Assembly (NCBI RefSeq): GCF_040730185.1
Contig: NZ_CP160402.1
Coordinates: 7,874,001-7,938,000, forward strand
Direction of reading: 5' to 3'
DNA length: 64,000 nt
Origin: Streptomyces sp. Je 1-332
GTDB lineage: Bacteria > Actinomycetota > Actinomycetes > Streptomycetales > Streptomycetaceae
A model generated the notes under the pieces. That model was not told where the DNA came from, searched no databases, and saw nothing but the letters and a program-made list of their open reading frames with translations. Shown here one piece after another: positions 33,642-44,918 of the stretch. Position numbers and translations under genes: made by a program. Position 1 is the stretch's first letter; every line of letters begins with the position of its first letter.

Positions 33642-34793
33642 ATGGCCAAGAAAAGCACCTCCTCGACCACCGTCCCCGACACCGCGTGGCTGGGGCGCGG
33701 GCGCCACCTCGGGCCCGAGCCCGAGCAGGACGTCCGGCGCAACCTGATCGCCCTCAAGGCGGCCGGGGTGCTTGACGACTTCCTGGACCTCGATCCTGTC
33801 GAGGCGGTCCGCTCCACCGTCCTTCATCCGCGGGACGAGTCCGCCGACCCCGGCCCGTCCGCCCGCCGCCTCTTCGAGGCCCGCTGGCGCGTGGCCGACG
33901 AGGTCACGGTCCGCGCGCAGCTGACGCTGTACGACCCCGAGAGCCGCCGCAAGGAGGGCGAGGGCGTCACGTGGGTCCTCGCCGCCGAGGCGGAGCGGGC
34001 CTGGGAAGCGCACTGGCCGTCGCCCGCCCTGATGTTCTGGCCCGACTCCGACCGGGTCGACTGGGACCACGACACGGTGCCGGGCGTGCGCCTGCGGACG
34101 ACGAACCACCTGCCGAAGGACGACGACGAGCTGCGCCACCGGCTGCGGGACTGCACCCGCCAGAGCTGGTACATCCATCTCGTGGTGCACGAGGCGATGA
34201 CGCCGGACGCGGTCGGGCAGCGGCCGCTCTCCACGTTCCTGCCCCCGAGCCTGCGGCACAGGGTGGTCGAGCACCGGGGCACGCCGGAGCAGGCGCAGAT
34301 CGCCGACTTCGCGATGAAGCGGGAGCTGAGCGTACGGATGCCGCGCGGCGGCGCCGTGGTCCTGCCCACGGCGCCGCAGACGGAAGGGTACGACGCGGAG
34401 CGTTTCTCGGTGCGCACCGTCTTCCTTGACGGCTCGGAACCGACCGAACTCCTCGACAGGATCAAGGAGTTCGCCGCCCTGCCGCGGCCGCTGCCCGCCG
34501 AGGCCGAGCGGGCCCTGACCCGGCTGCGACAAGGCTGGCACCTGCTCACCCCGGACGAGGAGCTGACCCACGCCCAGGGCATGGTCACCAAGTACGCCGA
34601 GGCCTTGGAGGCCATGACGAACTCCCGCGACCTGTACCAGCAGGCGGCCGAGGCGGCGCAGGCCGCGCTCGCCGAGGTGGCCGGCGGCGACGGCGTGCCC
34701 CGGCCGTCGACGCCCGGACATGTCAAGGCGGAGGGCTCGCCGCTGAGCGCCCTGACGAAGGCGTTCGGCCGCTTCCGGGACCCGAACAAGTAA
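33642..34793 (+). CDS. hypothetical protein, 383 residues
   Basis: A 383-residue soluble protein I cannot place in a family. MAKKSTSSTTVPDTAWLGRGRHLGP opens it. The middle has a Trp/Asp-rich segment (WPSPALMFWPDSDRVDWDHDTVPGVRLRTTNHLP) and a predicted helix rich in Ala/Glu near residues 285-345 (AEAERALTRLRQGWHLLTPDEEL and YAEALEAMTNSRDLYQQAAEAAQAALAEV), probably a coiled coil. No signal peptide or membrane segment is present. Codon use matches neighbours. The next gene (DinB) follows after 23 bp and may be cotranscribed. Confidence 0.72.
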   Translation: MAKKSTSSTTVPDTAWLGRGRHLGPEPEQDVRRNLIALKAAGVLDDFLDLDPVEAVRSTVLHPRDESADPGPSARRLFEARWRVADEVTVRAQLTLYDPESRRKEGEGVTWVLAAEAERAWEAHWPSPALMFWPDSDRVDWDHDTVPGVRLRTTNHLPKDDDELRHRLRDCTRQSWYIHLVVHEAMTPDAVGQRPLSTFLPPSLRHRVVEHRGTPEQAQIADFAMKRELSVRMPRGGAVVLPTAPQTEGYDAERFSVRTVFLDGSEPTELLDRIKEFAALPRPLPAEAERALTRLRQGWHLLTPDEELTHAQGMVTKYAEALEAMTNSRDLYQQAAEAAQAALAEVAGGDGVPRPSTPGHVKAEGSPLSALTKAFGRFRDPNK

Positions 34794-34816
34794 GCGGGCC
34801 CGTTAGGGTGCCGTGC

Positions 34817-35314
34817 ATGGTGACGAACGTGCCGTTCATCGGCGGCGAGAAGGAGAGCCTGTACGCCAGCCTCGACCGGCACCGTGACGCGGTGCTGTGG
34901 AAACTCGACGGTCTCGACGACGAGCAGCTGCGCCGGCCGATGACGCCGTCGGGGACGACTCTGCTCGGCCTGGTCAAGCATCTCGCCGTCGTCGAGTACG
35001 GATGGTTCTGCGAGACCTTCGGGCGCGAGATGGAGCCCTTCCCGTTCGATCCGGAGGACGAGGGCGCAGACCTGCGGGTGGAGTCGCACGAGAGCACCGC
35101 CGACGTCGTGGATTACTACGGGCGGGCGCGGGCCGCCGCCGACGAGGTGATCGGCGAGGTCGGGATCGAGGAGCTCGGCACGGCGCGGTTCGGCGCGAGC
35201 ATGTCGCTGCGGTGGGTGCTCATCCACATGATCGAGGAGACCGCGCGGCACGCGGGCCACATGGACATCCTGCGGGAACTCATCGACGGCGCGACCGGCG
35301 ATCACGCTGTTTGA
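34817..35314 (+). CDS. DinB-family (DUF664) protein, possible thiol transferase
   Basis: A 165-residue four-helix DinB-like protein. Metal-binding histidines are visible in GLVKHLAVVEYGW, and HMIEETARHAGHMDILREL gives the second pair. Members include mycothiol-dependent S-transferases and bacillithiol S-transferases, so detoxification of electrophiles is plausible. ATG 34817 starts immediately before the first helix, and GTG 34808 would add three residues. It follows the hypothetical gene by 23 bp. Confidence 0.85.
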   Translation: MVTNVPFIGGEKESLYASLDRHRDAVLWKLDGLDDEQLRRPMTPSGTTLLGLVKHLAVVEYGWFCETFGREMEPFPFDPEDEGADLRVESHESTADVVDYYGRARAAADEVIGEVGIEELGTARFGASMSLRWVLIHMIEETARHAGHMDILRELIDGATGDHAV

Positions 35315-35461
35315 CCAGGCCGCCCCGCGGCCCGCGACCCGGGTCGGCTCCCGCTGATGCGTGCGAGCGCCGAGACCGCCCAGCACGCCGGCCACGGGGA
35401 CATCCCTCGCGGGTCCACCATGAAACCGCTACTGGTCCGAGCACGCCGCAGGAGGCCGCCC

Positions 35462-36583
35462 ATGACCGTTCTCGACCACCGGGCGCTCAACCGCGCGACG
35501 CTCGCCCGGCAGCTGCTCCTCGAGCGTGCCGACGTACCGGCACTCGACGCCGTCGCACATCTCGGCGGTCTGCAGGCGCAGGAACCGCAGGAGCCGTTCT
35601 TCGGCCTCTGGTCTCGGCTGCGGGCGTTCGACCCGACGGAGCTCTCGGACCACCTCGTACGGCGGCGCGTGGTGCGCACCCACCTCATGCGCCGCACCAT
35701 GCACCTCGTCACCGCCGACGACGCCCTGGCCTGGCGCGCCCGACACGACACGATGCTGCGTCAACGCGTACTCGGTGTCTACCGCGGCGAACTCGACGGG
35801 ACGGACCACGACGAGCTCGCGGCGGCGGGCCGCGAGGTCATGGCCGACGGTGAGCCGCGCTCGATGACCCAGCTCGCTCGTGCGCTCGCCGAACGCTGGC
35901 CGGAGCCAGGGCCGCGGGCCCTGGGGGAGATGCTCTTGGCCGTCGTTCCCGTGGTGCAGCTGCCGCCGCGCGGACTGTGGCGGACGAAGGCGGGAGTTCG
36001 GTACCTCTCGCTGGCGTCCTGGCTGGAGCGCGAGGTCGTCCCTCCCTCATCGGACGGCTCCGACCCCGTGGGACAGGCACTGCTGCGGCGCTATCTGGCC
36101 GCCTTCGGCCCCGCCGCGTCGGCCGACCTGCGCGCCTGGTGCGGACTCGCCGGGCTGTCGGCCGCTGTCGCCGCACTGCGCGATGAGCTGATCACCTTCC
36201 GGGACGAGCGGGGCCGGGAACTCCTCGACCTCCCCGACGCACCGCGCCCTGACCCCGACACACCCGCTCCGGTGCGGTTCCTGCCGGCGTTCGACAATGC
36301 CATCCTCGGCTACCACGACCGCAGCCGGATCATCGACGACGCCCACCGAGGCCTGTCGGTCGCCGGAGCACGTGTCGTCCTGGTCGACGGAAGGGTCGCC
36401 GCCACGTGGACCGTGGAGGAAAAAACCGTGACGGTCACCCCACTGGCCCGCTTCACCCGCCCGGAGCACACCGCGGTCACCGAAGAGGCCCAGGCCCTGG
36501 CAACGTTCCTGTCCGCCGACTCCGCCGACTCCGACCACGGCATCCACCGGGTGCGGATCTCGACCTCCGGCTCGGGGCAGTGA
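35462..36583 (+). CDS. winged-helix (HTH_42) protein, AlkZ-like DNA glycosylase candidate (second copy)
   Basis: A 373-residue paralogue of the protein at 272-1411. LNRATLARQLLLERADVPALDAVAHLGGLQAQEP places Gln38 and Gln40 as the Q-x-Q catalytic pair. RRVVRTHLMRRTMHLVTADDALAW and PAFDNAILGYHDRSRIIDDAHRGLSV correspond to the same blocks in the first copy. Base-excision activity on bulky alkylated bases is inferred. Longer frames open upstream to 35357, but ATG 35462 aligns with the family N-terminus. The upstream DinB gene ends 148 bp before it. Confidence 0.82.
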   Translation: MTVLDHRALNRATLARQLLLERADVPALDAVAHLGGLQAQEPQEPFFGLWSRLRAFDPTELSDHLVRRRVVRTHLMRRTMHLVTADDALAWRARHDTMLRQRVLGVYRGELDGTDHDELAAAGREVMADGEPRSMTQLARALAERWPEPGPRALGEMLLAVVPVVQLPPRGLWRTKAGVRYLSLASWLEREVVPPSSDGSDPVGQALLRRYLAAFGPAASADLRAWCGLAGLSAAVAALRDELITFRDERGRELLDLPDAPRPDPDTPAPVRFLPAFDNAILGYHDRSRIIDDAHRGLSVAGARVVLVDGRVAATWTVEEKTVTVTPLARFTRPEHTAVTEEAQALATFLSADSADSDHGIHRVRISTSGSGQ

Positions 36584-36668
36584 ACACCGTGGTCACCGAA
36601 CGGTAGAGCCCTTCGGGCTGGGGCTGCTGTGCGCTTGACCTGACACGGCGGAGGAGAAGAGCTGTTGA

Positions 36669-36890
36669 CCACTAGAGTTCCACGAAGTCTGCGCCGACGT
36701 GGCGCGCCAACTCCACGCCGAAGGTCGCCTCGTCAGCGCGCTCGGACGGCCCCTGCCGGTCATCCTCTACGACCTGTCCGACCCGGACGAGACGTTCGCC
36801 CTGACCCGCGCCGCCAACCCGCCGGAACTGGTCGCGGAGTTCCTGAGCGAGGACCCGCAAGGGCAGAGCGGCCCCCTCACGCGGACTTGA
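36669..36890 (+). pseudogene. 5'-truncated conserved hypothetical gene fragment
   Basis: The open frame from 36669 encodes EFHEVCADVARQLHAEGR, LVSALGRPLPVILYDLSDPDETFALTRAANPPELVAEFLSEDP, a coherent conserved Streptomyces block of unknown function. No start codon with a ribosome binding site precedes the conserved EFHEV residues. The first in-frame GTG, at 36699, is inside them. The upstream part therefore seems lost. The end overlaps the stop of the convergent glgB by 14 bp. A short real protein from GTG 36699 cannot be excluded. Confidence 0.5.
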
Positions 36891-39165
36891 TCGGCCTCAG
36901 CCAGAGAGCCGCCAGCGGGGGAAGCGTCAACGCGAGGGACGTCGCGAAACCGTGGTGGGGCTGGGGGTCCGGGCTGCACGGGCTTCCGTTTTCGACGCCG
37001 CTGCCGCCGTAGCGCGACGCGTCGGTGTTGAGGATCTCCTCCCAGGCGTCGCCCGCCTCGGGGGGCACGCCGAGCCGGTAGTCGTGGCGTACCACCGGCG
37101 AGAAGTTGAAGACGGCCAGGAGCGGGCTGCCGTCGGAGGCGTGGCGCAGGAAGGCGAAGACATTGTCCTCGGCGGCGTCGGCGGTGATCCAGGTGAAGCC
37201 CGACGGGGAGGTGTCACGCTCCCACAGGGAGGGTGTCGCGACGTAACGGTGGTTCAGGTCGGCCACGAGACGCTGGACCGCGCGGTGTTCCAGGTGGGCA
37301 GGGTGATTCTCCTCGAGCACCCACCATTGAGGCCCCTCGGCCTCCGACCACTCGGCGCCCTGCGCGAACTCCTGCCCCATGAAGAGGAGTTGCTTGCCGG
37401 GGTGGGACCACATGTAGGCGAGATAGGCGCGGTGGTTGGCGCGCTGCTGCCACCAGTCGCCCGGCATCTTCGACACCAACGCCTGCTTTCCGTGCACGAC
37501 CTCGTCGTGCGAGAGAGGCAGGACGTAGTTCTCGCTGTAGGCGTACACCATCGAGAACGTCATCTCGTCATGGTGATACTTGCGGTGCACGGGCTCGTGG
37601 GAGATGTAGGCCAGCGAGTCGTGCGACCAGCCCATGTTCCACTTCAGCCCGAACCCAAGGCCGCCGAACCCGCCCGCGCCAGGCCGGTCCGTGGGCCGGG
37701 TGACCCCGTCCCAGGCGGTGGACTCCTCGGCGATGGTGACGACGCCGGGGCAGCGGCGGTAGACCGTCGCGTTCATCTCCTGGAGGAAGGCCACCGCGTC
37801 CAGGTTCTCCCGCCCCCCGTGGGCGTTGGGCGACCAGCCCCCCTCCTCGCGGGAGTAGTCCAGGTAGAGCATGGAGGCGACGGCGTCGACCCGGAGCCCG
37901 TCGATGTGGAACTCCTCGCACCAGTAAGTGGCGTTGGCGACAAGGAAGTTGCGGACCTCCTTGCGGCCGTAGTCGAACACGAGGGTGCCCCAGTCGGGGT
38001 GCTCCGCCTGCCGCGGGTCCTGCGGCTCGTACAAATGGCGGCCGTCGAACGAGGCCAGTGCCCAGTCGTCGCGAGGGAAATGGCCGGGGACCCAGTCCAG
38101 GAGGACGCCGATCCCGGCCTGGTGCAGCGTGTCGATCAGGTACTTGAAGTCGTCGGGAGGTCCGAAACGTGCCGTGGGGGCGTAGAAGCCGGTGACCTGG
38201 TAGCCCCAGGAGCCGCCGAAGGGGTGCTCGGCGACCGGCATCAGCTCGACGTGGGTGAATCCCAACTCCCGTACGTAGGAAACGAGTTCATCGGCCAGTT
38301 CACGGTAGGTGGCTCCCTGTTTCCACGATCCGAGGTGGACCTCGTACACGGACATCGGCGCCTCGTGGACCGGGCGGTCACCCCGGCGCTCCATCCACTG
38401 GGCATCGCCCCACTCATGGTGGCTGCTCGTCACGACGGAGGCCGTCGCGGGCGGGGTCTGCGTGCGGCGCGCCATCGGGTCCGCGCGCTGCGTACGCGAA
38501 CCGTCTTCCCGGGTGATCTCGAACTTGTACATCGCCCCTTCGCCCAGTCCGGGTACGAAGAGCTCCCACACGCCCGACGACCCGAGGGACCGCATGGGCA
38601 GCGCGGTTCCGTCCCAGTGACAGAAGTCGCCGCAGATCCGCACGCCGCGCGCGTTCGGGGCCCACACGGCGAACCGCGTGCCCTGCACCCCTTGGTGCTC
38701 TCCCACGTGCGCGCCGAGCGCCGTCCAGAGCTCCTCGTGGCGCCCTTCGGAGATGAGATGCAGATCCAGCTCGCCCAGGGTGGGAAGGAACCCGTAGGGA
38801 TCCTCCACCTCCAGGACGGCCTCGGGGTACCGCACGCGCAGCCTGTAGGGCGCGGGTCCCTGGACGACCGGGATGCCGCCCGAGAACAGGCCGTCTCCCT
38901 CGTCGTGCAGCTCCCACACGAGGCCGTCCATGACGGCGGACACCGCCTTCGCACCGGGCCGCAGGCACCGTAGATGCACCCCGTGGGGCACGGGATGCGC
39001 ACCGAGCACGGCGTGCGGGTCGTGGTGCGCGCCGCGCAGCAGCCGGTCCCGGTCGCCGGCGGCCAGTGGAGGCACCGCGCACGCGCCGCGGACGGCCGCG
39101 GTCGCGCGGACGGCTGCGGTCGCTGTGTCGGCTGTTGCGGCGGGGGACACGTCGGTGACGGCCAT
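36877..39165 (-). CDS. glgB: 1,4-alpha-glucan branching enzyme GlgB
   Basis: A 762-residue GH13 branching enzyme. An N-terminal module (residues about 30-120, [10 protein letters not shown]...) and a CBM48 domain ([25 protein letters not shown]) precede the barrel. Catalytic blocks are [51 protein letters not shown] (nucleophile Asp), VVTIAEEST (acid Glu) and [12 protein letters not shown]. It introduces alpha-1,6 branches into glucan made by GlgE. ATG 39165 is supported by the Ala/Thr-rich N-terminus typical of Streptomyces GlgB. It is last in the leftward glucan cluster. Confidence 0.96.
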   Translation of the reverse strand: MAVTDVSPAATADTATAAVRATAAVRGACAVPPLAAGDRDRLLRGAHHDPHAVLGAHPVPHGVHLRCLRPGAKAVSAVMDGLVWELHDEGDGLFSGGIPVVQGPAPYRLRVRYPEAVLEVEDPYGFLPTLGELDLHLISEGRHEELWTALGAHVGEHQGVQGTRFAVWAPNARGVRICGDFCHWDGTALPMRSLGSSGVWELFVPGLGEGAMYKFEITREDGSRTQRADPMARRTQTPPATASVVTSSHHEWGDAQWMERRGDRPVHEAPMSVYEVHLGSWKQGATYRELADELVSYVRELGFTHVELMPVAEHPFGGSWGYQVTGFYAPTARFGPPDDFKYLIDTLHQAGIGVLLDWVPGHFPRDDWALASFDGRHLYEPQDPRQAEHPDWGTLVFDYGRKEVRNFLVANATYWCEEFHIDGLRVDAVASMLYLDYSREEGGWSPNAHGGRENLDAVAFLQEMNATVYRRCPGVVTIAEESTAWDGVTRPTDRPGAGGFGGLGFGLKWNMGWSHDSLAYISHEPVHRKYHHDEMTFSMVYAYSENYVLPLSHDEVVHGKQALVSKMPGDWWQQRANHRAYLAYMWSHPGKQLLFMGQEFAQGAEWSEAEGPQWWVLEENHPAHLEHRAVQRLVADLNHRYVATPSLWERDTSPSGFTWITADAAEDNVFAFLRHASDGSPLLAVFNFSPVVRHDYRLGVPPEAGDAWEEILNTDASRYGGSGVENGSPCSPDPQPHHGFATSLALTLPPLAALWLRPIKSA

Positions 39166-39212
39166 GTGTGCTGCTCCTCGAACCGTGGGCGGGCGATCAG
39201 GGTGGCGGGCGC

Positions 39213-40559
39213 TCAGTGGTGGCGGGCGAGACGTGCGACGGCCCGCAGGGGGACGGTGATCCAGTCGGGGCGGTGCGTCGCTTCGTAGAGGACCTCGTAG
39301 ACGGCCCGGTCGGCTTCGTGTGCGTGCAGAAGTACCGGGACGTCCTGCGGATCGAAGAGACCCGTGTCGCCGTATCCGTCGCAGAAGGCCTTGCGGCAGC
39401 GTGCCGCCCATTCCGGCCGCGCCCCCTTCTCGACGTGGGCGGCGTAGTCGAAGGAGCGCAGCATGCCGGCGATGTCGTGGATCGGGGAGCGATCGGCGCG
39501 CCGTTCCGCCAGCGGTTTGGCGGGCTCGCCCTCGAAGTCGACCACGTGCCACCGGCCGTCGGCGTGCAGCACCTGGCCCAGATGGAGATCGCCGTGGATG
39601 CGCTGCAGGTGCAGACCGCCGTCCGTGGTGGCGAGCTTGATGAAGACCTCGCGCACGCCCGCCACATGCGAGCGCAGCGCGGGCACGGTGGCCGCGGCGT
39701 GCAGCAACCGGTGTGTCATCTGGTCGGCAAGGCGCGTGTGGTGCTCCGCGGTCGGCTCGCCCACGGGGAACGACTCGGCGAGCGCCACGTGCAACTCGCC
39801 CGTCAACCGGCCCAGTTCCCTGGCCTGCTCGGAGAAGTCACCCTGGCCGACCGCCGATTCCAGGGCCAGGGCCCAGCCGTCCGTCGCTCCGCGGAGGAAG
39901 CGCTGCACGACACCGAGCGTGCCCCAGAACGGCTGGGATGTGTGGAACCACGCGACCGGTGGGGGCACGCGGGTGTACCCGTGCCGGGCCAGGACCCCGG
40001 GAATCTCCAGATCGGGGTTGATGCCGGGCTGGACCCGGCGGAACAGCTTCAGGATGATCTCGTCGCCGTACACGATGGACGTGTTCGACTGCTCTGCCTC
40101 CAGGACATGGGGCATGAGACCCGCGGGTACCGAGGACCTGGGGAACGACTCGAAGCGGAGCGCTCCCGTGACGCCGCCGCGCCTGATCCGGTCGAGGAGC
40201 AGGATCGTGGCCCGAGGGTCGTACAGCGCGTCGTAGACCTGGAGGCCCTGGCCGCGCGGACCCTCCATGCGGCCGAGGAGGCAGCCGTTCAGGCGGGGCG
40301 GCAGGTCGGTGACGGCGCCCAGCAGCAGCTGGTAGCAGGCGGAGTCCTGGGGGAGGCCGTCCTGTTCGACCCGCACCAGCAGATGAAAGATGTCGGGGGC
40401 CAGCTCCGTCGCGGCCGTCACGGAGACGCCGGTGACGGCACGCTCCCGGTGAGCGAACCATCGTTGCCGTGGCAGCCAGCGGCTCAGCAGAGCCGTCAGC
40501 GTCGGCCCGGCGATGGGATGAGGCTCGGTGTCGTACGACAGCAGCAGAGGCGAAGACAT
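39213..40559 (-). CDS. mak: maltokinase (Pep2/Mak)
   Basis: A 448-residue aminoglycoside-kinase-like maltokinase that makes maltose-1-phosphate for Glg[10 protein letters not shown] opens the N-terminal cap domain. The kinase core includes [22 protein letters not shown] lysine segment (ILKLFRR), [12 protein letters not shown] with the catalytic Asp, and [14 protein letters not shown] with the metal-binding Asp. ATG 40559 is used here. A GTG at 40577 overlapping the treS stop (GTGA) would add six residues. In many actinobacteria this gene is fused to treS, but here it is separate and directly downstream. Confidence 0.93.
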   Translation of the reverse strand: MSSPLLLSYDTEPHPIAGPTLTALLSRWLPRQRWFAHRERAVTGVSVTAATELAPDIFHLLVRVEQDGLPQDSACYQLLLGAVTDLPPRLNGCLLGRMEGPRGQGLQVYDALYDPRATILLLDRIRRGGVTGALRFESFPRSSVPAGLMPHVLEAEQSNTSIVYGDEIILKLFRRVQPGINPDLEIPGVLARHGYTRVPPPVAWFHTSQPFWGTLGVVQRFLRGATDGWALALESAVGQGDFSEQARELGRLTGELHVALAESFPVGEPTAEHHTRLADQMTHRLLHAAATVPALRSHVAGVREVFIKLATTDGGLHLQRIHGDLHLGQVLHADGRWHVVDFEGEPAKPLAERRADRSPIHDIAGMLRSFDYAAHVEKGARPEWAARCRKAFCDGYGDTGLFDPQDVPVLLHAHEADRAVYEVLYEATHRPDWITVPLRAVARLARHH

Positions 40560-40573
40560 GACGTCACGTCCGA

Positions 40574-42295
<1,722 letters not shown>

Positions 42296-42334
42296 GCATC
42301 CTCCGTTGCCGCACGGCTGATGGCGCGTGCTTCC

Positions 42335-44308
42335 TCACTCGACCGCGCATACGTGCGCGGGGGAAACGCCCGGTGTCAGACGGACGTATATGACCTCGCC
42401 CCACGTGTACGTCGTGTCGCTCAGTTCGTCGCGCACGCGGAAGGAAGAGCCGGGCGCGATGTTCAGACGCGTGGGGTCGAGGCGTACGGTCGCCTCCTGG
42501 GTGTGGTGCGGGTCGAGGTTCACGACCACCAGCACCGTGTCGCCGGGCTCATGGCGGCTGTACGCGATCACCTGGTCGTTGTCCACGGGGTGGAAGTGCA
42601 CGTTGCGCAGCCGGTGCAGCGCCGGATGGCGTCGACGGATCGTGTTGAGCGTGGTGATCAGCGGTGCGATGGTGGTGCCCGCGCTTTCCGCCGACTCCCA
42701 GTCGCGGGGCCGAAGTTGGTACTTCTCGGAGTCCAGATAGTCCTCGCCGCCCGGTTGGAGAGGCGTGTTCTCGCAGAGCTCGTATCCGCTGTAGAGACCC
42801 CACGTCGGCGCTAGGGTCGCGGCCAGTACGGCGCGCAGCTCGAAGGCGGGGCGGCCGCCGTTCTGGAGGAACTCGGGCAGGATGTCGGGGGTGTTGACGA
42901 AGAAGTTCGGCCGCATGCAAGCGGCCGTCTCACTGGCCAACTCCTGTACGTACGAGGTGAGTTCGTCCTTGGTGTTGCGCCAGGTGAAGTACGTGTAGGA
43001 CTGCTGGAAGCCGATGGCGGCGAGGGTGCGCATCATGGCCGGGCGGGTGAAGGCCTCCGCCAGGAAGATGACGTCGGGGTCGGTGCGGTTGATGTCGGCC
43101 AGGACCTGCTCCCAGAAGGTGACCGGTTTGGTGTGCGGGTTGTCGACGCGGAAGATGCGTACGCCGTGGTCCATCCAGAACCGCAGCAGGCGTACGGTCT
43201 CGGTGATCAGGCCGGGCATGTCGCGGTCGAAGGCCAGGGGGTAGATGTCCTGGTACTTCTTGGGCGGGTTCTCCGCGTAGGCGATGGAGCCGTCGGCGCG
43301 GTGCTGGAACCACTCGGGGTGTTTGTTGACCCAGGGGTGGTCGGGGGAGCACTGCAGGGCGAAGTCCAGGGCGACTTCGAGGTGCAGGTCCTTGGCGCGG
43401 CGTACGAAGGCGTCGAAGTCGGCCAGGGTGCCCAGGTCGGGGTGGACCGCGTCGTGGCCGCCCTCGGGGGAGCCGATGGCCCAGGGCACGCCCACGTCGT
43501 GCGGGCCGGGGGACAGGGAGTTGTTGGGGCCCTTGCGGAAGGTGGTTCCGATGGGGTGGATCGGCGGCAGGTAGACGACGTCGAAACCCATCGCGGCGAT
43601 GGCCGGAAGCCGCTCGGCGGCGGTACGGAAGGTGCCCGACTTCGGCGGCTGCCCCTCGCGGACGACGGCGCCCTCCGAGCGCGGGAAGAACTCGTACCAG
43701 GAACCGAACAGCGCCCGCTCCCGCTCCACCAGCAGCGGCAACGGCGCGCTCTCGGTGAGGCGTTCGCGCAGGGGATGGGCCGAAAGGAGCGCGCGCACCT
43801 CGGGTGCCGTGGCTGCCGCGAGGCGGTCGAGGGGGGTGCGTGTGTCATCGCGCAGCAGACCGAGCGCGGTCTGCAGGGTGGAGCGCGTCGTGTCGTCGGG
43901 AGCCTGGGCGACGGCACGCTCGAAGAGCAGGACCCCGTCATCGAGGGTGACCCCGGTGTCCACGTCGGCGTGCACCTTGATCACCGCGTCGCGCTGCCAG
44001 GCGGCCATGGGGTCGGTCCAGGCCACGACGGTGAACGACCAGTGGCCGACCGCGTCCGGGGTGATGTCGGTGGTCCACCGGTCCGTCCCTGGCGCCGACT
44101 CCCGCATGGGCCGACGACGCCGGGGGGCGCGGCCGTCGGGCGCGTACAGGACCGCCTCGGCGCCGACCATGGCGGAGCCTTCGGCGAACACGACAGCCGT
44201 GACCTCGACGGCCTCGCCGACGACTGCCTTCGCCGGGCGCAGGCCGCCGTGCACACAGGGCCGCACATCCTCGATGGGGATGCGGACGTGGCTGGGGTCC
44301 ACCGACAT
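42335..44308 (-). CDS. glgE: alpha-1,4-glucan:maltose-1-phosphate maltosyltransferase GlgE
   Basis: A 657-residue GH13_3 enzyme that transfers maltose from maltose-1-phosphate to alpha-1,4-glucan. The nucleophile is Asp389 in RIFRVDNPHTKP and the acid/base Glu418 in VIFLAEAFTRP, with the same 29-residue spacing as in Streptomyces coelicolor GlgE. ENPPKKYQDIYPLAFD and VYLPPIHPIGTTFRKG are diagnostic. An N-terminal beta-sandwich (residues 1-120) supports dimerisation. ATG 44308 has a GGAGG site and avoids a basic tail from repeat DNA upstream. It is the second gene of the leftward glucan cluster. Confidence 0.96.
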   Translation of the reverse strand: MSVDPSHVRIPIEDVRPCVHGGLRPAKAVVGEAVEVTAVVFAEGSAMVGAEAVLYAPDGRAPRRRRPMRESAPGTDRWTTDITPDAVGHWSFTVVAWTDPMAAWQRDAVIKVHADVDTGVTLDDGVLLFERAVAQAPDDTTRSTLQTALGLLRDDTRTPLDRLAAATAPEVRALLSAHPLRERLTESAPLPLLVERERALFGSWYEFFPRSEGAVVREGQPPKSGTFRTAAERLPAIAAMGFDVVYLPPIHPIGTTFRKGPNNSLSPGPHDVGVPWAIGSPEGGHDAVHPDLGTLADFDAFVRRAKDLHLEVALDFALQCSPDHPWVNKHPEWFQHRADGSIAYAENPPKKYQDIYPLAFDRDMPGLITETVRLLRFWMDHGVRIFRVDNPHTKPVTFWEQVLADINRTDPDVIFLAEAFTRPAMMRTLAAIGFQQSYTYFTWRNTKDELTSYVQELASETAACMRPNFFVNTPDILPEFLQNGGRPAFELRAVLAATLAPTWGLYSGYELCENTPLQPGGEDYLDSEKYQLRPRDWESAESAGTTIAPLITTLNTIRRRHPALHRLRNVHFHPVDNDQVIAYSRHEPGDTVLVVVNLDPHHTQEATVRLDPTRLNIAPGSSFRVRDELSDTTYTWGEVIYVRLTPGVSPAHVCAVE

Positions 44309-44360
44309 GCTGTCCACCTCCGTGGGTCGTCCGGTGCGTTGCTCGTCTCGGAGTACGTCT

Positions 44361-44405
44361 CGGCTTCGTTCCTTGCGGCTTCGTTCCTCGCGGTTTCGTC
44401 TCACG
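44361..44405. repeat. three 15-bp tandem repeats before glgE
   Basis: CGGCTTCGTTCCTTG, CGGCTTCGTTCCTCG and CGGTTTCGTCTCACG follow one another (44361-44375, 44376-44390, 44391-44405). The third overlaps the stop codon of the DUF5133-like gene. They lie in the gap before glgE, and copy number may vary between strains. Confidence 0.75.
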
Positions 44406-44625
44406 CGTCGGCCGACCCGTTTCGGCCGCCGCGCGGCGGGCGTTCCGCGGCCTCGGCCGCCTCACGGCCGCAGCGCTCGCTCGTCACCGCGCACAGCGCG
44501 GCCACGGCGTCCTCGAACTGGGCGCGCACCGCGGGGTCGCCGGGCGAGGCGAGGAAGCGGCGCTGCCATGCGCGGTACCTCACCAGTTGCCGGTCAACGT
44601 CTTCTGTGACGCGCTGCGCCCGCAT
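44401..44625 (-). CDS. DUF5133-like small protein
   Basis: A 74-residue protein, VTEDVDRQLVRYRAWQRRFLASPGDPAVRAQFEDAVAALCAVTSERC, matching the helical pattern of DUF5133 proteins (about 60-80 residues, common in Streptomyces). It has one Cys pair, in ALCAVTSERC, and a Gly/Arg-rich tail. It is the first gene of the leftward glucan group, 92 bp before glgE. Function unknown. The divergent gene at 44919 is 293 bp away. Confidence 0.68.
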   Translation of the reverse strand: MRAQRVTEDVDRQLVRYRAWQRRFLASPGDPAVRAQFEDAVAALCAVTSERCGREAAEAAERPPRGGRNGSADA

Positions 44626-44918
44626 CGCACTCGACCTCCTGGGCCCCCGCGACGGCGAGTCCCGGCGGGGCTCGCGGGCCGTTCACGGAGGGGGAGCGAG
44701 CCGTCACAACGGGTTCACTCCCTCCCCCATGGTGCGAGCTGAAGCGCGCCGCGTCCTGTTGAACGCAGCGCGCTCGACCGATCACGCTCGTGTTGCACGA
44801 ATGGAGTAGGGGGGTGAAAGTGGTGCTGACTCTCGAGCGAACACCGCTCACGTTCTGTGCACACAACGGCTCTGCCGAAGCGTCGGAGCGCGAGCCTCCG
44901 CGGTGAGGAGCATGAACG
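44626..44918. promoter_or_regulatory. divergent promoter region of the glucan cluster
   Basis: About 290 bp between the leftward DUF5133-glgE-treS-mak-glgB unit and the rightward HATPase-like/glgX unit. The dyad GAGCG-N5-CGCTC lies near 44836-44850. GGAGGGGGAG and CTCCCTCC segments near 44686 and 44716 form an imperfect inverted repeat. No promoter hexamer pair is convincing by eye. It must hold both promoters. Confidence 0.4.

Noticed and set aside
36952..38973. 673-codon plus-strand frame
   Set aside because: Antisense shadow of glgB with no recognisable domain.
44626..44866. Small leftward frame before the DUF5133-like gene
   Set aside because: No ribosome binding site, low-complexity translation and position in a divergent promoter region.
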